Position numbers and translations under genes: made by a program
Notes under the pieces: generated by a model
What the model was told of the DNA's origin: nothing
The model's database searches: none
Seen by the model: the letters and a program-made list of their open reading frames with translations, nothing else
Shown here: positions 39,149-53,600 of the stretch, piece after piece
Layout of the letters: each line of letters opens with the position of its first letter
Position numbering within the stretch: the first letter of the stretch is position 1
Assembly: GCA_963682055.1 (NCBI GenBank)
Contig: OY821744.1
Span: forward strand, 8,224,835 to 8,288,834
DNA length: 64,000 nucleotides
Origin: Primula veris
Taxonomy: Eukaryota > Streptophyta > Magnoliopsida > Ericales > Primulaceae
Reading direction: 5' to 3'

Positions 39149-40462
39149 GCGAGTTGCAGACCGCTGTGGAAGTGTTCTCTTTTTCTGTTGTTTTTCGAAC
39201 TAGTATTTTTGCTACAGTGACATGTTGTAGACTAATCACAAACCTTGGTGGTTTCAAAATGCTATCCATGCTTTTTAAAGTCTAAACTTGTTAATTCTTT
39301 ATGTGTGGATTTTTGTTGCATGTGAACAAGATTAGAAATTCTGCTATATTTTTAGCCGTCACTGTGCTCTAGCTTATTTGTTTTTAGAAGATAGCTTGAT
39401 TCAGCACACTATTTTGTCTCTAGAACCAGCCAGGGCCCGTTTCAGGAAATGTCATTTTGTTGAAAAAACAATCTTCTGTAACCCTTGAACGTATATTTTA
39501 AAGCTAATGCTGTCAAATGTGAACCAAGTACAGATAAATGTATTTCTGCAAACAATAGTCTGATAACAAATTTGTCCATTTAGATTGTCAATCTTAATTA
39601 TTCTATTGACCAGCCGGAATTTGGATATTAAATTGACGTACCATTAGTGTTGTTTCCCGAAATAATTTAGGACTCGGAGATAACAGTGGACCAGGATTGT
39701 GACTGTATAAAATAAGACTACGATTATAGACATTTGAGGTTTGACCACGACCCTATATGTAGTAATGCCAAATAATGATATTTTAAAATAGACAAAAACG
39801 ATTGCTTACACAGTTTCTAAAAAAAAATAAAAAATATCTCAACAGATTGCAAGTACAACGTAGTCAGGTGAGTTCAAATTAATGTAATTTTTAAGATTTA
39901 TGTAACAAGTTAGTCAGGGATAAACAATAATTAATCTGCTTATTATCAAGTTATCAACAACTGAACTTGTTACAACGACAGTCTATAAATAGCATTTTAA
40001 ATTTGTGAAAAGCATTTCTTATACATTATTCTCTCGCCTAAAATTTCGATCATTGTCTGGCTTTAATTGGCAAGGTAACTAAAAACAAACATTCAATGTG
40101 AATTCCACAAACAATCATTAATTTCGAAAAGAAAATAAAAAGGTTTATTTCCATCCTCTCCTTCTCCAAAACATTGTTCCATCTTCAAATCCAAGAAAAA
40201 CCCCGATGAGTGTCGCTTGCAAAATAACTTTCAAGGCTTTTCGTCATTTTGCTAACGTTTTCATGCCATTTCATTGTGTTCTTCTTGTATAAAGGTTATT
40301 ACAAGGTCGATATTGTTCTAGTTTATTTATAGTAATAAACATGAAGGCATTTATCAATACTAACTTCCATTTTATTTTTCAGATTTGAAGGTCAGATTAC
40401 CAATTCCAAGTTTGAAGGCCTAGTATATAACGAGAAAGTGTTTGCTTAGAAAATTTATAAAA
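39149..40462. other. NOP10 3' end and RIC promoter/leader region
   Basis: Bases 39149 to about 39330 are the likely NOP10 3' untranslated region. The rest is AT-rich with no recognised gene. From about 40140, pyrimidine-rich sequence looks like the RIC 5' leader, with a probable leader intron from about 40295 to 40382 (acceptor TTTATTTTTCAG). Confidence 0.5.
40206..40292 (+). promoter_or_regulatory. Possible 28-codon uORF in the RIC leader
   Basis: ATG at 40206 opens a frame that ends in TAA at 40290-40292, a few bases before a possible leader donor. No known conserved uORF peptide was recognised. It is only a uORF if transcription starts upstream of it. Confidence 0.3.
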
Positions 40463-42551
40463 ATGGGAACCAAGATGAAAGGGGTTCTGAAAGGCCTGCG
40501 TTATATAACCCAAATATTTGGTATGTTAATCTCTGTGTTAAACCCCTTGTATATTGTGCAATTATTCTATTCCTGATGTAAAATGAAAAGGCATTAACAT
40601 TTTATAATAAAACTTATGGAAAGAAAGGCATTAACATTCTGCCTGAACCTGCTTTTAGATTGTTTTTTTATAAAATGTAAACGAAACTGAGAGGGTCGAT
40701 GCAGATTACAGAATCAGAATGTGATATTTATGTTACTAAAAAAATATATACCCTTTTTGTAAGAATTTTTTTTTCTCCCGCAGAAGATGGAAAGGAAGGA
40801 GAAATGCAGATAGGTTTTCCGACGGACGTAAAACATGTGGCTCATATTGGATTGGATGGGCCATCTCCATCTGTTGATAGCGCTCCGAGCTGGGTAAGTT
40901 CTCTATTTATGTTATTTTTAGCAACTTTTATACAAAAGTCTGTCTTTAAAAAGTTATTTTGTAGTCGGATTATAGATTTATAGTGAGGATAACACATGAC
41001 TCATAACTTTTTGCGCAGATGAAAGAGTATAAATCATCTGAACCTCAAACGACCAGTGAGGAAGCCAAGGCGAATCCGGACCTAAGATGGGGTTCGCAAG
41101 GTGAATAAAAATTTCAAATAATTCTGTTTTATTAATTGTTTCGGGGGAAGGAGGGAGGGGGCATCAGTTTAGTAGCAGATTTTCTTCATGAGCTAATGCA
41201 TTTTTTATGCGTAATATGCCTTCTTGTTCGGCTATTGAGATGACAAAAGTTCTATCAGTAGTCGTGTTTAATATGTTAACATCACACTAGTTTTAATCTT
41301 TGCTTAAGACTAAGGTTAAAGTGGCTATTTTAAATCACTTTATACTGCATTTGACCAAACAAAAGGCCATTTTATTCGCTCGTCAATACAAGCACTATTT
41401 GATCGAAAAGCTTAAGCATCCGATAGTGCAGTGAAGCCCTCATTAGTCATAAGGATTGGCAAACGTGCATAAATAATATTTTATATTTTGCCCTCGCAAT
41501 AAATTCTAGCTTAATTTCTCCCTGTTTTGTAATCCCGCTTCAAAGCTTAAACATCTTGCTTTTACTCATTCAGGCACTTGATACGCTCAAAAAGTTACAC
41601 TTCTAATGTTAAATAAGATCTGCTTAGTAAAGCTCTTGAAAAAGTGTTTTAGAAACGCTTTCGTGTTTTAGAATACAAATTTTTCCTCACACATCTTAAG
41701 ATACCCCCAAGACATAATCTCCTCTTTTCCATTGGCGTCAATCTTATATATGGCACAGACCTCAACTAAACAACTGATGGGGGTATATATTAACAGTGTA
41801 TGCATATAAGATACGAAACATTTATACCCCAAAAAATAAAAATTATGAAACATTCTTCCAAAAAGCTAACTAGGAAGGGGTCATTACACTTTGGTTGCCA
41901 TAATAAGTAGCAATTAGGTATTGAAATCACTGAAATACGGATGTAACACCGCCTCCATTTTCACAACATTTGACGGAAATTGGAATATTAACCATCTTTT
42001 TTATTAGAGTCTACTGTCTATAGCGTTTTCGCCTCTGGTAATGAGAGTATATTTGATAGATGAAATTTTGTCCCTCTAGTGCATTCACATATAACCAGCT
42101 CATTAACTATGCAGATCCAATAAACCAAAGAGGTTTAGGCCCACAAACCAGCCCCCACCCTGAAGACTTGCCAAAGCCAGCGAGGCGCCATTCATTGGCT
42201 GACAGTTCATCAATATCCTCCCCAAAAGGCTCAAAATCAAGGCAGTCGAGGAGAAACTCGTCAGATGGTTCAAAAAAATCGTCACGGAAGCAAAAAGACA
42301 CTACAAATCCAGAGTCAGAGGCCCCGTCAGAGATCCTCCCAGACCCGCCCAAAAAGAAATCTAACCGAAAAAAACCCAAAGAATCAAATAAAGAAGGGTC
42401 CACGAAATCACGAAAAAAAGAGGTAGCAAGTTTTGAATCATGTCCGTCTCCTTTTTCGGATCCTGGTCAGGATAATGAGTCCGGATACGAGATGAATAGG
42501 CTTGCTCAGAGTTTAAGTTTGAAGCCTACTGTAAATGAAGATAAGGGGTAA
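40463..42551 (+). CDS. ROP-interactive CRIB motif (RIC) protein, 4 exons, 228 aa
   Basis: Exons: 40463-40520, 40784-40893, 41019-41100, 42115-42551; 687 nt, phases consistent. The N-terminus MGTKMKGVLKGLRYITQIF is typical of the RIC9/10/11 group. The CRIB motif IGFPTDVKHVAHIG lies at about residues 29-42 and should bind GTP-loaded ROP GTPases. After it come a linker and a long C-terminal tail, about residues 84-228, that is low-complexity and Ser/Lys-rich (SRQSRRNSSDGSKKSSRKQK, KKKSNRKKPKESNKEG). It is probably disordered and highly basic, with possible membrane or nuclear targeting. RIC proteins outside the CRIB are poorly conserved, so ROP partner and process cannot be read from sequence. 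Confidence 0.9.
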
Positions 42552-44613
42552 ATTGATGGAAGGGCTTTCTATGGAGGAATTGAGGGGTTTGGTGAATTTG
42601 TCATGTATAGCTAGAGTGACTTGCTTAGTTTTGAGCAAATGAAATTTTATTGTCTACAAGAAATGTTTGTACCGTCATGTTTATTCAAAATTAGGTTTTT
42701 TTTTTTTTTGGGTATGTGTGTGCGAACATGGCACGACATGAAATTGCTACATAATCACAACAAATGCTCAAGGCTCAGGCAGTGATCGACAGGCATCGAA
42801 ACTCGGGACTCTCAGCATCTCTCTTGGAAGTAACGTATAGGCTAATGCTTTGAAGTAATATGTTGCATGTCGATAAGGAAAGAGGAAGAAAGAGATGGGA
42901 ATATTCTTGGTAGTAAACTAGTAATTGATATTTTATGTATGAAATCTTCAATAAGAAATGCAAAGGCCCTATTTTAAGACCAAATTTCTTTTAAAGGGCC
43001 TTACGATGTTCATCTTCCCTGCAAACTAGTATGTAATTAGGATTTTTACGTGAATATGTCAATATGGCAACCTTGTGAATCTGATATCAATGTTACTAAT
43101 GGAAAGACAAAATTAAGTTGATACATAATCAAAATATCATTGAATATAATTCTCAATACTGCTCATACGAATCACAGGCTCATGCTATATTTATTGCAAA
43201 AATCTTGTACTTCCACTTATAATCTACAAATGAAGCCACCCAGCAAGTTTGAAATTTCAAACTGCCATTGGGTCGGAGTTATGGAGCAAACAAAGAGATC
43301 GAGACACAGAATTTGTTTGTTAAACTTGTCTGAGTTTGCAAAGTATCTTTAGGCTCACTTTGATCTAGACAACTTTCTTATACTGTTTGGATAGAATCAT
43401 TGGGTGAATCAGTAATGTTGGTAACTTTTGAGTTTTAGGACTTTGTTAATGACACGGCAAGCTACTGTAAACGAACATGAATATTGTATTAGCGTATTGT
43501 CAGATTTTGCTGTTTCGATGAAAATCCTGCAGCAAACAATGGTTTTCCTTCTATAAATGGGGAAGAAAACAACAAAAAGAAGGGAAAACATGAACAAGAA
43601 CTGAAGGAAGACGAGCCTCTGACTTTGGTTTTTTTTTACCAGTTATGCTGACTTGTTTAATTTGAATAGATTTTATTGTTAGAAACTTAGAACTACATTG
43701 GTCAATAATTCCAATGGATGACAAAACATTAAAAGCTCAAAACAGGGAATAATTTCTCTCACTTTGTGTGAGCTCCTTTCTTCAATTCCCAAAATCTGAT
43801 ACAATTGAATCCTCCTTTACTAATTTATGTTGACTTCAATTCTTCAAAAGAAGCCTCCCTAAGAAACCCCAAATCTCCAATTATTTTTATGACAATTTCG
43901 AAAATCCATAAATAACCTCACACATAAAAAGTACATCCAGAGGTGTCTAATCAGATAAGAAATTATTTACGAGTTTCTCATTTCATGTTCTAAGTTGGGC
44001 AGGTTTGAGTTTAATTTTTAATTTATTCAAATCTTGAGTAAGGAAGAGAGATATAGCCCCGTTTGGGTAATGAGTATTCGGAGATTTTGAAATTGGGAGA
44101 AGATGATCGGCATGGAATAGAGGGGAGAGATAGAATATGTTGTTAATGTTTGTTTATTCCCAAATATATAACGGCTTAGATAAAAACCAGTCACCCTTAC
44201 TGGGAAAATACCACAGTCAGAGGCCCCTCTTCCATAACTGAATTACTATAAGATTCCTCGGGCAAACAGAATTTACATACAAGAGCTTATAATGAGTGTA
44301 CGCATGTGAATGATTTCATGTTCACTTTTCAATATTGAAGACAAACACATGTTCATACAGAAGTAACTACAACACAAGAGAAACCGTGCAAAATTATCTG
44401 ATTCAATCATATGGAACAAGTCAACAAACTCGGATCGACAAGCACCACACTTATTGAATTTAGTTCATTCGACATTAACTATTATCTTCTGTATCAATTT
44501 CAAATCCAGCCATAAATACAGCTCTGTATAGCATCGGCAAAAAAGCACACACAGCAGTGCGCACAATTTCAACTCAAAAAGAATCGATAGTAAAATAAAC
44601 AATATACCAAAAA
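42552..44613. other. Intergenic region between convergent RIC and succinyl-CoA ligase genes
   Basis: Contains the 3' untranslated regions of both genes. Open frames of up to 70 codons at 42775-43597 have no recognisable motif. No transposon with clear ends was recognised. Confidence 0.5.
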
Positions 44614-47600
44614 TCATTTAATTGCCTTGACTGCTTTCTCAGCAGCATCGTCCAAATCTTCAGCTGTGATTAATGCCATGCCGCTTTCCTATAGTAGTTC
44701 AAAAGTCAAAAACACGTGTCAGTTATAAAAATAAACAATACACCACCTCGATAATTTAGTTACTTTTTGGAACACTTATATCGAAAGAAAAAAATAAAAC
44801 CTATAAGGACATTCATCAATTCAATAAACTACCGGTCTAGAAAAATTTATCAATAGCCTCATATTACGAAGCGGTTTGGGTGAGTTAACGCAAAACTTGT
44901 CATCTTAATATTGGATTCCCCAATGGTGTATTCATAAATTATACTGTATTAAAAATAAAATTGGATGTACTAAAATGAACTCTAATTTTTGTGATTACCT
45001 TAAGGATACTCTTTCCTTGATCGACATTGGTACCTTCAAGACGAACAATCACTGGAACTTTTAATTGAACCTTTATCAAAACAAATCCCAAAAGAAAAGT
45101 TAGGTTGTATGATTACTCTCACACAAGCAAGAAAATGATCCAACTAGTCAAGAATCTCAAAAATCACAACCCCTACCATGAAATTGATCTGGCTTCCTTG
45201 AATATTAGTAGGCAAAACCAAATCTTTTTTAAAATGAGTTTTGAGTAAACCTACTGAAAAAGTGCACAATGCACATCTCTGTTATCTGATACTATTAAAA
45301 AAAACTCAATTTTTTTACATTAACTGGGATAAATTTAATCTCACCTGCTTAGCGGCATTGACAATTCCACTTGCTATAATATCACACTTCATGATTCCTC
45401 CAAAAATATTCACCAGAATTGCTTTTACCTTCTCATCAGATGTCAGAATTTTGAAAGCCTCAACAACCTGCAGCACAAAAAAAAGCGGGAGAAAAAAGAA
45501 ACATCAATTACTGTGATTCCAGTTAGTAGATAGCCTCATCCAGGTGGAACACATCACAGGCTCAACCCAAAAAAAAAACGTCAGTAACAAAAAATAGGAG
45601 CATTCATAACACGACCTTAGTTGCCACTACATGTCTGTCACTGGACATAATAACAAAGGAACTTATCACAGCAATTATCAATTTATCATAGTCAACAATG
45701 TGCAAAATCTAGTGAGAAGTTTCGGTTGACGAAATATAACTAAAACAACTCTGTGATAAATATTTTTTAGTAAAGGAGATAAATAATATATTGTGGCAAT
45801 TAATATTAAGAAACTATACTATAGTAACCATAAGGTATAAATAAATATACATGCAACCAGAAAATAAAAATAAATTTACCTGGTTTTCAGAAGCATTCCC
45901 TCCAACATCTAGAAAATTTGCAGGAGTACCGCCGTGTAGTTTAATTATATCCATTGTAGCCATGGCTAATCCAGCACCGTTAACCATGCAACCAATTTCT
46001 CCATCAAGACCAATGTAGTTCAAATCCGCTTTTGCTGCAGTGACCTGTCAACAGTTGGAAACAAACGGTAAAATAACAGACGACACTGACAAGTGGATTT
46101 TTTATCTGAATTGTTCTTAGCTAGTGAACACAACTTCCCGTGGAAAACGGAGCAAATATTTTTCAGAGCACCCAATATTTTCAGTGTCGAATATTTTTCT
46201 GTAAATATTTCAATTCCGAACCAACATGCGCCAAGACAAGTAGATGATCTAAAACATTCTTTATTTCATAGAGTTATTTGGATAAAATGATATAAACAGA
46301 CCTCACGAGGATCCTCCTGAGTAGGGTCACGAAGAGCAAATATTTCCTTTTGTCGAAAAGCAGCGTTATCATCAAAGTTTAATTTTGCATCGGCAGCGAC
46401 CAACAGATTATCAGCAGTTTCTGCAAGTGGATTGACCTGTTTCACAGGTAAGAAGTTATTATTTAAGATAAAAGAAGAATTCAATAATAAATTTAAAAGC
46501 TGTAAGGTAAATACGTACTTCCAACAAAGTGCAATCACTTTTAGAGAACAGTTCGTATAATTTCTTCACTTGTTCAATGGAGGCATTTCTATCAGCTACT
46601 TTTAGGGCCAATCCATCAACTACCTTAGCTGCATCTTCATCAGTAATTCCATTGAAAACATCAATTGGCACCTGGATATGCAAAAAAAAAAAGGGAATTT
46701 AATGGGATTTTACTCAGTGGGAATGTGAAATAAAAGCAAATGATGAGACCTTTATAATCATATCAGGGAATTTCTCGGCAAGGTCTTCGATACTGGTTCC
46801 TCCTTTACTGCAAGCAATCATAATCTAGAGAAAGGAATAGAGACACGTTACTACCTGATTATATCCCCAATGTTTAATGTGATAGAAAATAAAAAAAATA
46901 GTATTGGGAACATACAGGACCAGCAGTCTTGCGATCAAGGGTGATAGCAAAGTACATCTCATTTACCAAAGATAACTTCTCACACAAGTAAACCTTCATA
47001 AGAGAAAAACAAACTGTTAAAATATAATTATGACGAAGTTTATGTAACCAATCTAAATTTTGTAGGAAACTCAAAAATAAGATACAGAAGGCATCTGAAG
47101 AAATAAATAAATAGATCTAGAAAGTAACTAAAGAACAGGTACATATGGAAGATCTAGCAGCAGTTTTAATAATGATTTGATGAACTGTATTGGAGAAAAG
47201 GTAATGTTGTTATAGTGAAAACACCAATTTTAATGTTTGTTCATTGATAACACCGTTCAAATGCGTTCAAAATGACAAATACCACTTTATTCCTTTATAA
47301 TGTGCTGCTGGTAAAAAATTAGCATTTCCAAAACAAATAGCACATGGTCGTTTGTCCTGCATTGAAGTTATTTTGCGCATCTGTTGTTTCTCAGCTCGGG
47401 TTTTTTGTTTGTTTGTTTGTTGCTCTTTTGGCTTAGCAAAAATCTCACTTCCGCCACAATAACCATATTTCATGCAAGGAAAAGTATGGACAGTTGGCTA
47501 TATAACACCAAGCTTATATTGATTTTTAATTCTGAATTCCTAAATAATTATTTTCTTCTGTTCACCTTCACCTCAGTCTCTTTCCTAATTCCCCCGTTTA

Positions 47601-50600
47601 ACTCTTTTCAACTCTTTGGTTCAACATCAACATAGATATCATATTTGGACGCATTCACATATCAAGGTAACATCAAAATGGAGTTTAAAATAAGAGACTA
47701 ATATATACCAAATCTGTTAAGGCATATGTAAAGCACATGAAAATAAAGATTATCAAACATCTCTACGTGCCTAAGTCTAGTCTATACACAAACCTTGCTG
47801 ACAATTTTGCCTTCAGGCCCACTTTGCTTGGTGACAAGAATCTGTCCCAGCATCTTTCCTGCATAAATAAGAAATATAAGTTTAATGCGACAAGAAATGC
47901 AAGAGCAGAGAAAAAACACATATCACTTGTTAAAGGAGAGTGATCCCAGACATTCTCCATCCCACCAGGAAAAAACTCCTCAACAGGACCAGCAACAGAT
48001 GTTAATCTTACAAGATGAATTTGGGAGACATGAAAGTAAAATAAATAAAACAATATTCATGTCTAGGAATCGACATTACCAACAAGATATCTAGTACAAA
48101 AAATCACCAATGCACTATTAAATCTTAATCGACCCTAATAACAGGAAAGGTATCATTAGCAACAACAAAAAATCGAAGGATACAAAGAAATGGAAGAGTA
48201 AAAGCATTCAAAACTGACCTAGTAATTTCAGGAAAAGTGAAAGGAAAATGGCCATGAAAATGTCAATCCCAAAATATTCAAGCTAATATATAAAGTAATA
48301 ACATATAATTTATGAAAAGTACTAAAGAAATACTCCATATAGTTTTCTAATTTTACCTATTACATTCTTTGATTATTCACTAAAAAAACATGGACCGATT
48401 GGACTTTTAAAACAAAACCAATAAACGGAAGTAATCACCTAGAACATGCTAAATAATTCACCATTGTGCCAAGAAGTACATGAGAAACTAGACCCGCAAT
48501 GTTTTCACACAGACCAATGTAGCACTGATATGGATGCACAGATCAATAAGATATGATTATATATCGTAAATGAGATAACTTAAGATTTCATTTTCATAAC
48601 TACTACTTAACATTCCATAAAAATAATAATATAAACCAACATGTCTGGCCGAAAAGGACCCACATTGGAAGTTCAATTAGTTGTTGGACGGGATCCAGGC
48701 AGGGATGGGGGCCTGGAGGCTTAGGTGGTGTACGATATTTTCACTATTTCTTTCACATTTCGGAATTCCACTAAAATAGAGACATTGCATAAATGGTTTT
48801 TAAATATTTTACGTATGCAAACTCTATAAAGTAAATATTTATTCAACCATAAGCAAACAGAAGACCAAAAAGAGCATTAACACTATCAGCAGATAAAGAG
48901 AATAAATATGTTCAATTAGTTTGATTTAAGTTATTTTAAATATCTATCCTCATCAGACTACTAATATTCAAGTTGCTCTTTGTCGGTATCTCATTCTTTG
49001 ATGCAAAATTCTTCCTTTTTTTCCCTTTTTTTGACTTGACTGTATAACGCCAAACCAATTAGTTCTAAGATTTTCTGATAACACTGCCCATATTCAACAT
49101 TTTAAAATGAAAAGCACAAACATTGGCTTCAGCTATACATGTTTCAGTTTTTTCGTTGTCTTGTTCATATGTATGATGTAAGTGATTATTTGTAAGCATG
49201 TTGAATAAGAAATATACTGGTGAAGAAACATGGGTCCATGCTATGTGTACCTTAGCATCATTAATTCTTGTTTGACTTCTACTTATTTTCTATATATTTA
49301 TAGTGAAAAGTGAAAAGTGAAAACTGTCTCATCATAAACATTTTTGGCAATTTCAAATCGGGAAAAGGGATCCAAATGGTCATTTGGGTATCCAATACGT
49401 AACTCATATGCATGCTTAGTGGTTAGACACGAAGTTCATGCATCAAAGACCCAGACCAATGCATATAGTTTCACAAAATTTGTATCCTTGAGTTATACTA
49501 ATAAGGTAGAACTACCGATAAATCAAGGAACCACTAACAAAGTAAACTGCATGATGGTAAAGAAAGTCAGATAAGAATCTTATTATTACCAGCTATATCT
49601 TCCACCTGGTCAGCCTTGACAATATGGACTCCACCTTTCAAACCACTTTTGAAAGTTCCTAAGCCTCTACCACCAGCAAGAATCTGACTTTTAACCACCA
49701 GCTGTAAAAAAAAGTGCATGATAAAGCACCGGTAAGCTGCTAGGAAATCAACGAAGAAAGTAACAGGTAAAAGCTGAAGATGCAACATCTCAATTGCAAG
49801 TATACATTTCAAACTAGCTTATTCGGAACGAGTACAATAGTTTTTCCTTTTTACGCTATAAATGTTAAAGAGAAAAAGAGAGAGGGGGGAGGGGGGGTTG
49901 CTTTTAGGTAAGAACTGTAAACAAACTGAGCAAGGGGAGAGGAAAACGCCTTGACTAACAGATACCAAGCGAATATAGAGAAGACTAAAAAGAAGTGTAT
50001 TAAAGGAAAAGACAAAGAAGACTCAATAATAGGAGAGGAGTAAAAAGCTATCCATAACCATATCCTTATTTTTGCCAATCAATCTATAAGTCTCAAAAGT
50101 AAATGCATTCTTCTTCTCCATTATCTCTCACTCATATGAAAGGAGGTGGATATTTTTTTTTCAAATAAATGTTTTTTCTTCTTTTTCTTAGCAATAGCAA
50201 ACCCTTGATTCTAAGAAGTCTGTGATCTGATTCAAAAAGGTAACGACGTCACTTGAAACTGCCGGGCAAAGCTCGCAGCAATTCGAAGTGAAACACATAA
50301 TTTTTAAAATCCCATCAAAACTCCTCCAATATATCAATCACATCTAACATGAGATTAAATGCTATGGAGGAAATGGAATAAGAGAGACAATCATTTTATT
50401 CCATTTGATAGTATAGTATTATAAAAAGGTGTTCATAACCCATCTACTTTGTTGTTTCTATTAGGTTCCCAAATTTCCCGATTTATGTTTTATGTATCTA
50501 ACTAAGCCCTGCATAATTTCAATGTCTGATATTTTTCCAAACTTCATAGGTTTACGAAAACTCTTGTATCCATTATCAAGTAACGTTGTAAGATCTATAA

Positions 50601-53600
50601 CCCAATTATGTCACTTGTTTATATTTCAATCACTTTTGTAGAAAAACTACTTCCCCGTTAAAGAAAGGAGAGCATTTCTCCGAATGTACCATACAAAGCA
50701 ATACATATATGATATAAGGCCCCTTTGGTTGCATATTAGATTGTTATTTATAGCCTAAGTGAGAACGTATACTTTTCAAAACGAGACATAAGTATAAAAG
50801 ATAAAACCATGATTTACTAATTCCAAATGAAAAGAACAAAATGAATTATTATTACCTCGCTCTCGTTCGGGAAGGCATCCTTCATAATTTTTCGGACTTC
50901 TTCTACGGAACCGGCAGCAGCACCTTTAGGAACATTGATACCGAATTTTCCCATCAACTCAGCTCCCTGTTATCATCACCAACTACTTAAGATGGTTAAT
51001 GACTCTGAGGTCTTTAACTTTATTCTGCTAGTTTCATACTTTCATTATAATCTATATTTGTTCTCGTAGGTACCAGTTTCGTGCTCTTTACGCATTTATT
51101 ATTTGCAGAATCTTGCTTATACTAACAAACAATTTATAGAACCTAATCCTAATAATCTCATATCCCAGAAAATGAAACAATGAACACTCTACTGGGTATG
51201 TTTAGACAGATCAGCTCAAATTCCTAGCATATCACTATTATTATGATTAAATGAATCACAGAAACAAAACTTTATAAACGCAATGCCAGAATGAATAAAT
51301 AATACATTCTTCTTCACATATTCATATTGAGTTGCCAGCTGGCACATATGCCTATTGCCTAACTTATAGTTATTATTATTCAATTAACTATAGAACCCAT
51401 ATCTAATAAACTCATATCCCTGAAAATGAACAAAAAAGTTACATTATGGTCATTTTTTATATCGAGCTGCTTCATTCACTAATCATATTAAACACGATCC
51501 TATATCATATCATACTATATATACAAGTCAACCTAAGAAAAAGTGAGGCTGCCAAATTTTGACCATTTTTTCCAAAAATGGTCCCCACTCTTTTTTACTA
51601 ATTACTCATTTACATTTATTCAATTCAAAATATAAAAAACACACAAAAATCATTATCTTTTCAAAACAATTATAATCTTATACCAAACAAAATTGTTTTA
51701 CGTGTATTTTGTATAACAAAAACATTATATTACTCACCATTTCTAATTTAATATATTCATTCAATCAATATACTTTTTAAAAATTTATTTAACCGGATCA
51801 TATATATACCACGCGTCGCACACGCAACGCGTGGATAACGATTACTAGTAATGAAAAGGCTAAAAGAAACATATTACTACTACTGCCATGATTATTATTA
51901 ATAATCGAACAATTATTAAATTACGTACAGAAATAGATCCTAAAAAACTCAGATCCCAGAAAATAAGAGTAATTCTACTGGGCTGCCTCAAACGCCTAAC
52001 ATAATACTACTACTCCTATAATTATAATTATTATTATTGAATTACGTACAGAAACAGATCCTAATAAACTCGATTCCCGAAAGGACTTGAAGAAACATTC
52101 ATTTGGGAGTAATTCTACTGAGCTGCATCAAACGCCTAACATAATGCTACATAATACTACAATTAATATTATTATTATTGAATTACGTAGAGAAATGGAT
52201 CCTAAATTCCTGTTTAACTCGATTCCAGCAAAGGCTAAAAGAAACGTTCAATTGTAATTCTATTAGATTTCCTCAAACGCCTAACATATTACTGCTTCTA
52301 TAATTAGTATTAATAATATAATTATTATTAAATTACATACAGAAATGGATCCTAATAGACTTGATTCCAGAAAGGGCTAAAAGAAATGTTCAATCGGGAG
52401 TAATCCTATTGGGCTGCCTCAAAATCCTAACATAATAGGAGTACTACCACTACTATAATTATTGATAACATTATTATCATTCTTAAAATACGTACAGAAA
52501 TGGATCCTAATAAATTGGATTCCAGAAAAGGCTAAAATAAACATTCAGTTGTGAGTAATTATATTGGGCTGCCTCAAACGCCTAACATATCACTACTGCT
52601 ACAATGATTATTAAAACTGATATTATCAAATTACGTAAAGAAATGGATTCTAATAAACTCGATTGCAGAAAGGGCTAAAAGAAACATTCATTTGGGAGTA
52701 ATTCTACCGAGCTGCCTCAATCGCCTAACACAATACTACTACTACTATAATAATTATAATAATAATAATACTAATATTAAATTACGTACAGAAACAGATC
52801 CTACTAAACTCGATTCCACAAAAGGCTAAAAGAAACATTGGGCTGCCTCGAATGTCTAACATATTATGATGTTACTACTACTACTATTATTAAGAATAAT
52901 TTTATGATCAAAATAACGAACATAAACAGATTATAATAAACTCGAATCCAGAAAGGGGTAAAAAGAAACGTTCAATTGGGAATAATCCTATAGGGCTACC
53001 TCAAACTCCTAACATATCACTACTACTACTATAATTATTAAAATTGATATTATAAAATTACGTACAGAAATGGATCCTAATAAACTCAATTTCAGAAAGA
53101 GGTAAAACCGTAAAAGAAAAGTTCATATGGGAATAATTCTATTGGGCAGCCTCGAATGTCAAACGTATAATGATGTTACTACTAACTACTATAATTATCA
53201 ATAATGATATTATAATTAATTAAATTACGTACAGAAACAGATCCTAATAAACTCGATTCCTGAAAAGGCTAAAACAAACATTCATTTGGGAGTAATACTA
53301 TTGGGCTTCCTCAAACGCTTAACATGATACCACTAATATAAAGAAAATTAAATTAAATTACATACAGAAATGGATCCCACTTAATATAAAAGAAACGTTC
53401 AATTGGGAATAATCCTATTGGGCTACCTCAAATATCAAACACATTACTAATATTATTATAAACTAAACCCAATAAAATAAGATACAATAAACATTCAATC
53501 AGTAATATATACATATTGAGCTGCCTCAAACGCCTAACATAATAATTAATATTAAAATACGTACAGAAATGGAACCTAATAAAACTCTATTTTACAAAAG

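Noticed and set aside
42107..42403. 98-codon minus-strand open frame
   Set aside because: It is antisense to the last RIC exon, whose biased codons create the open frame.
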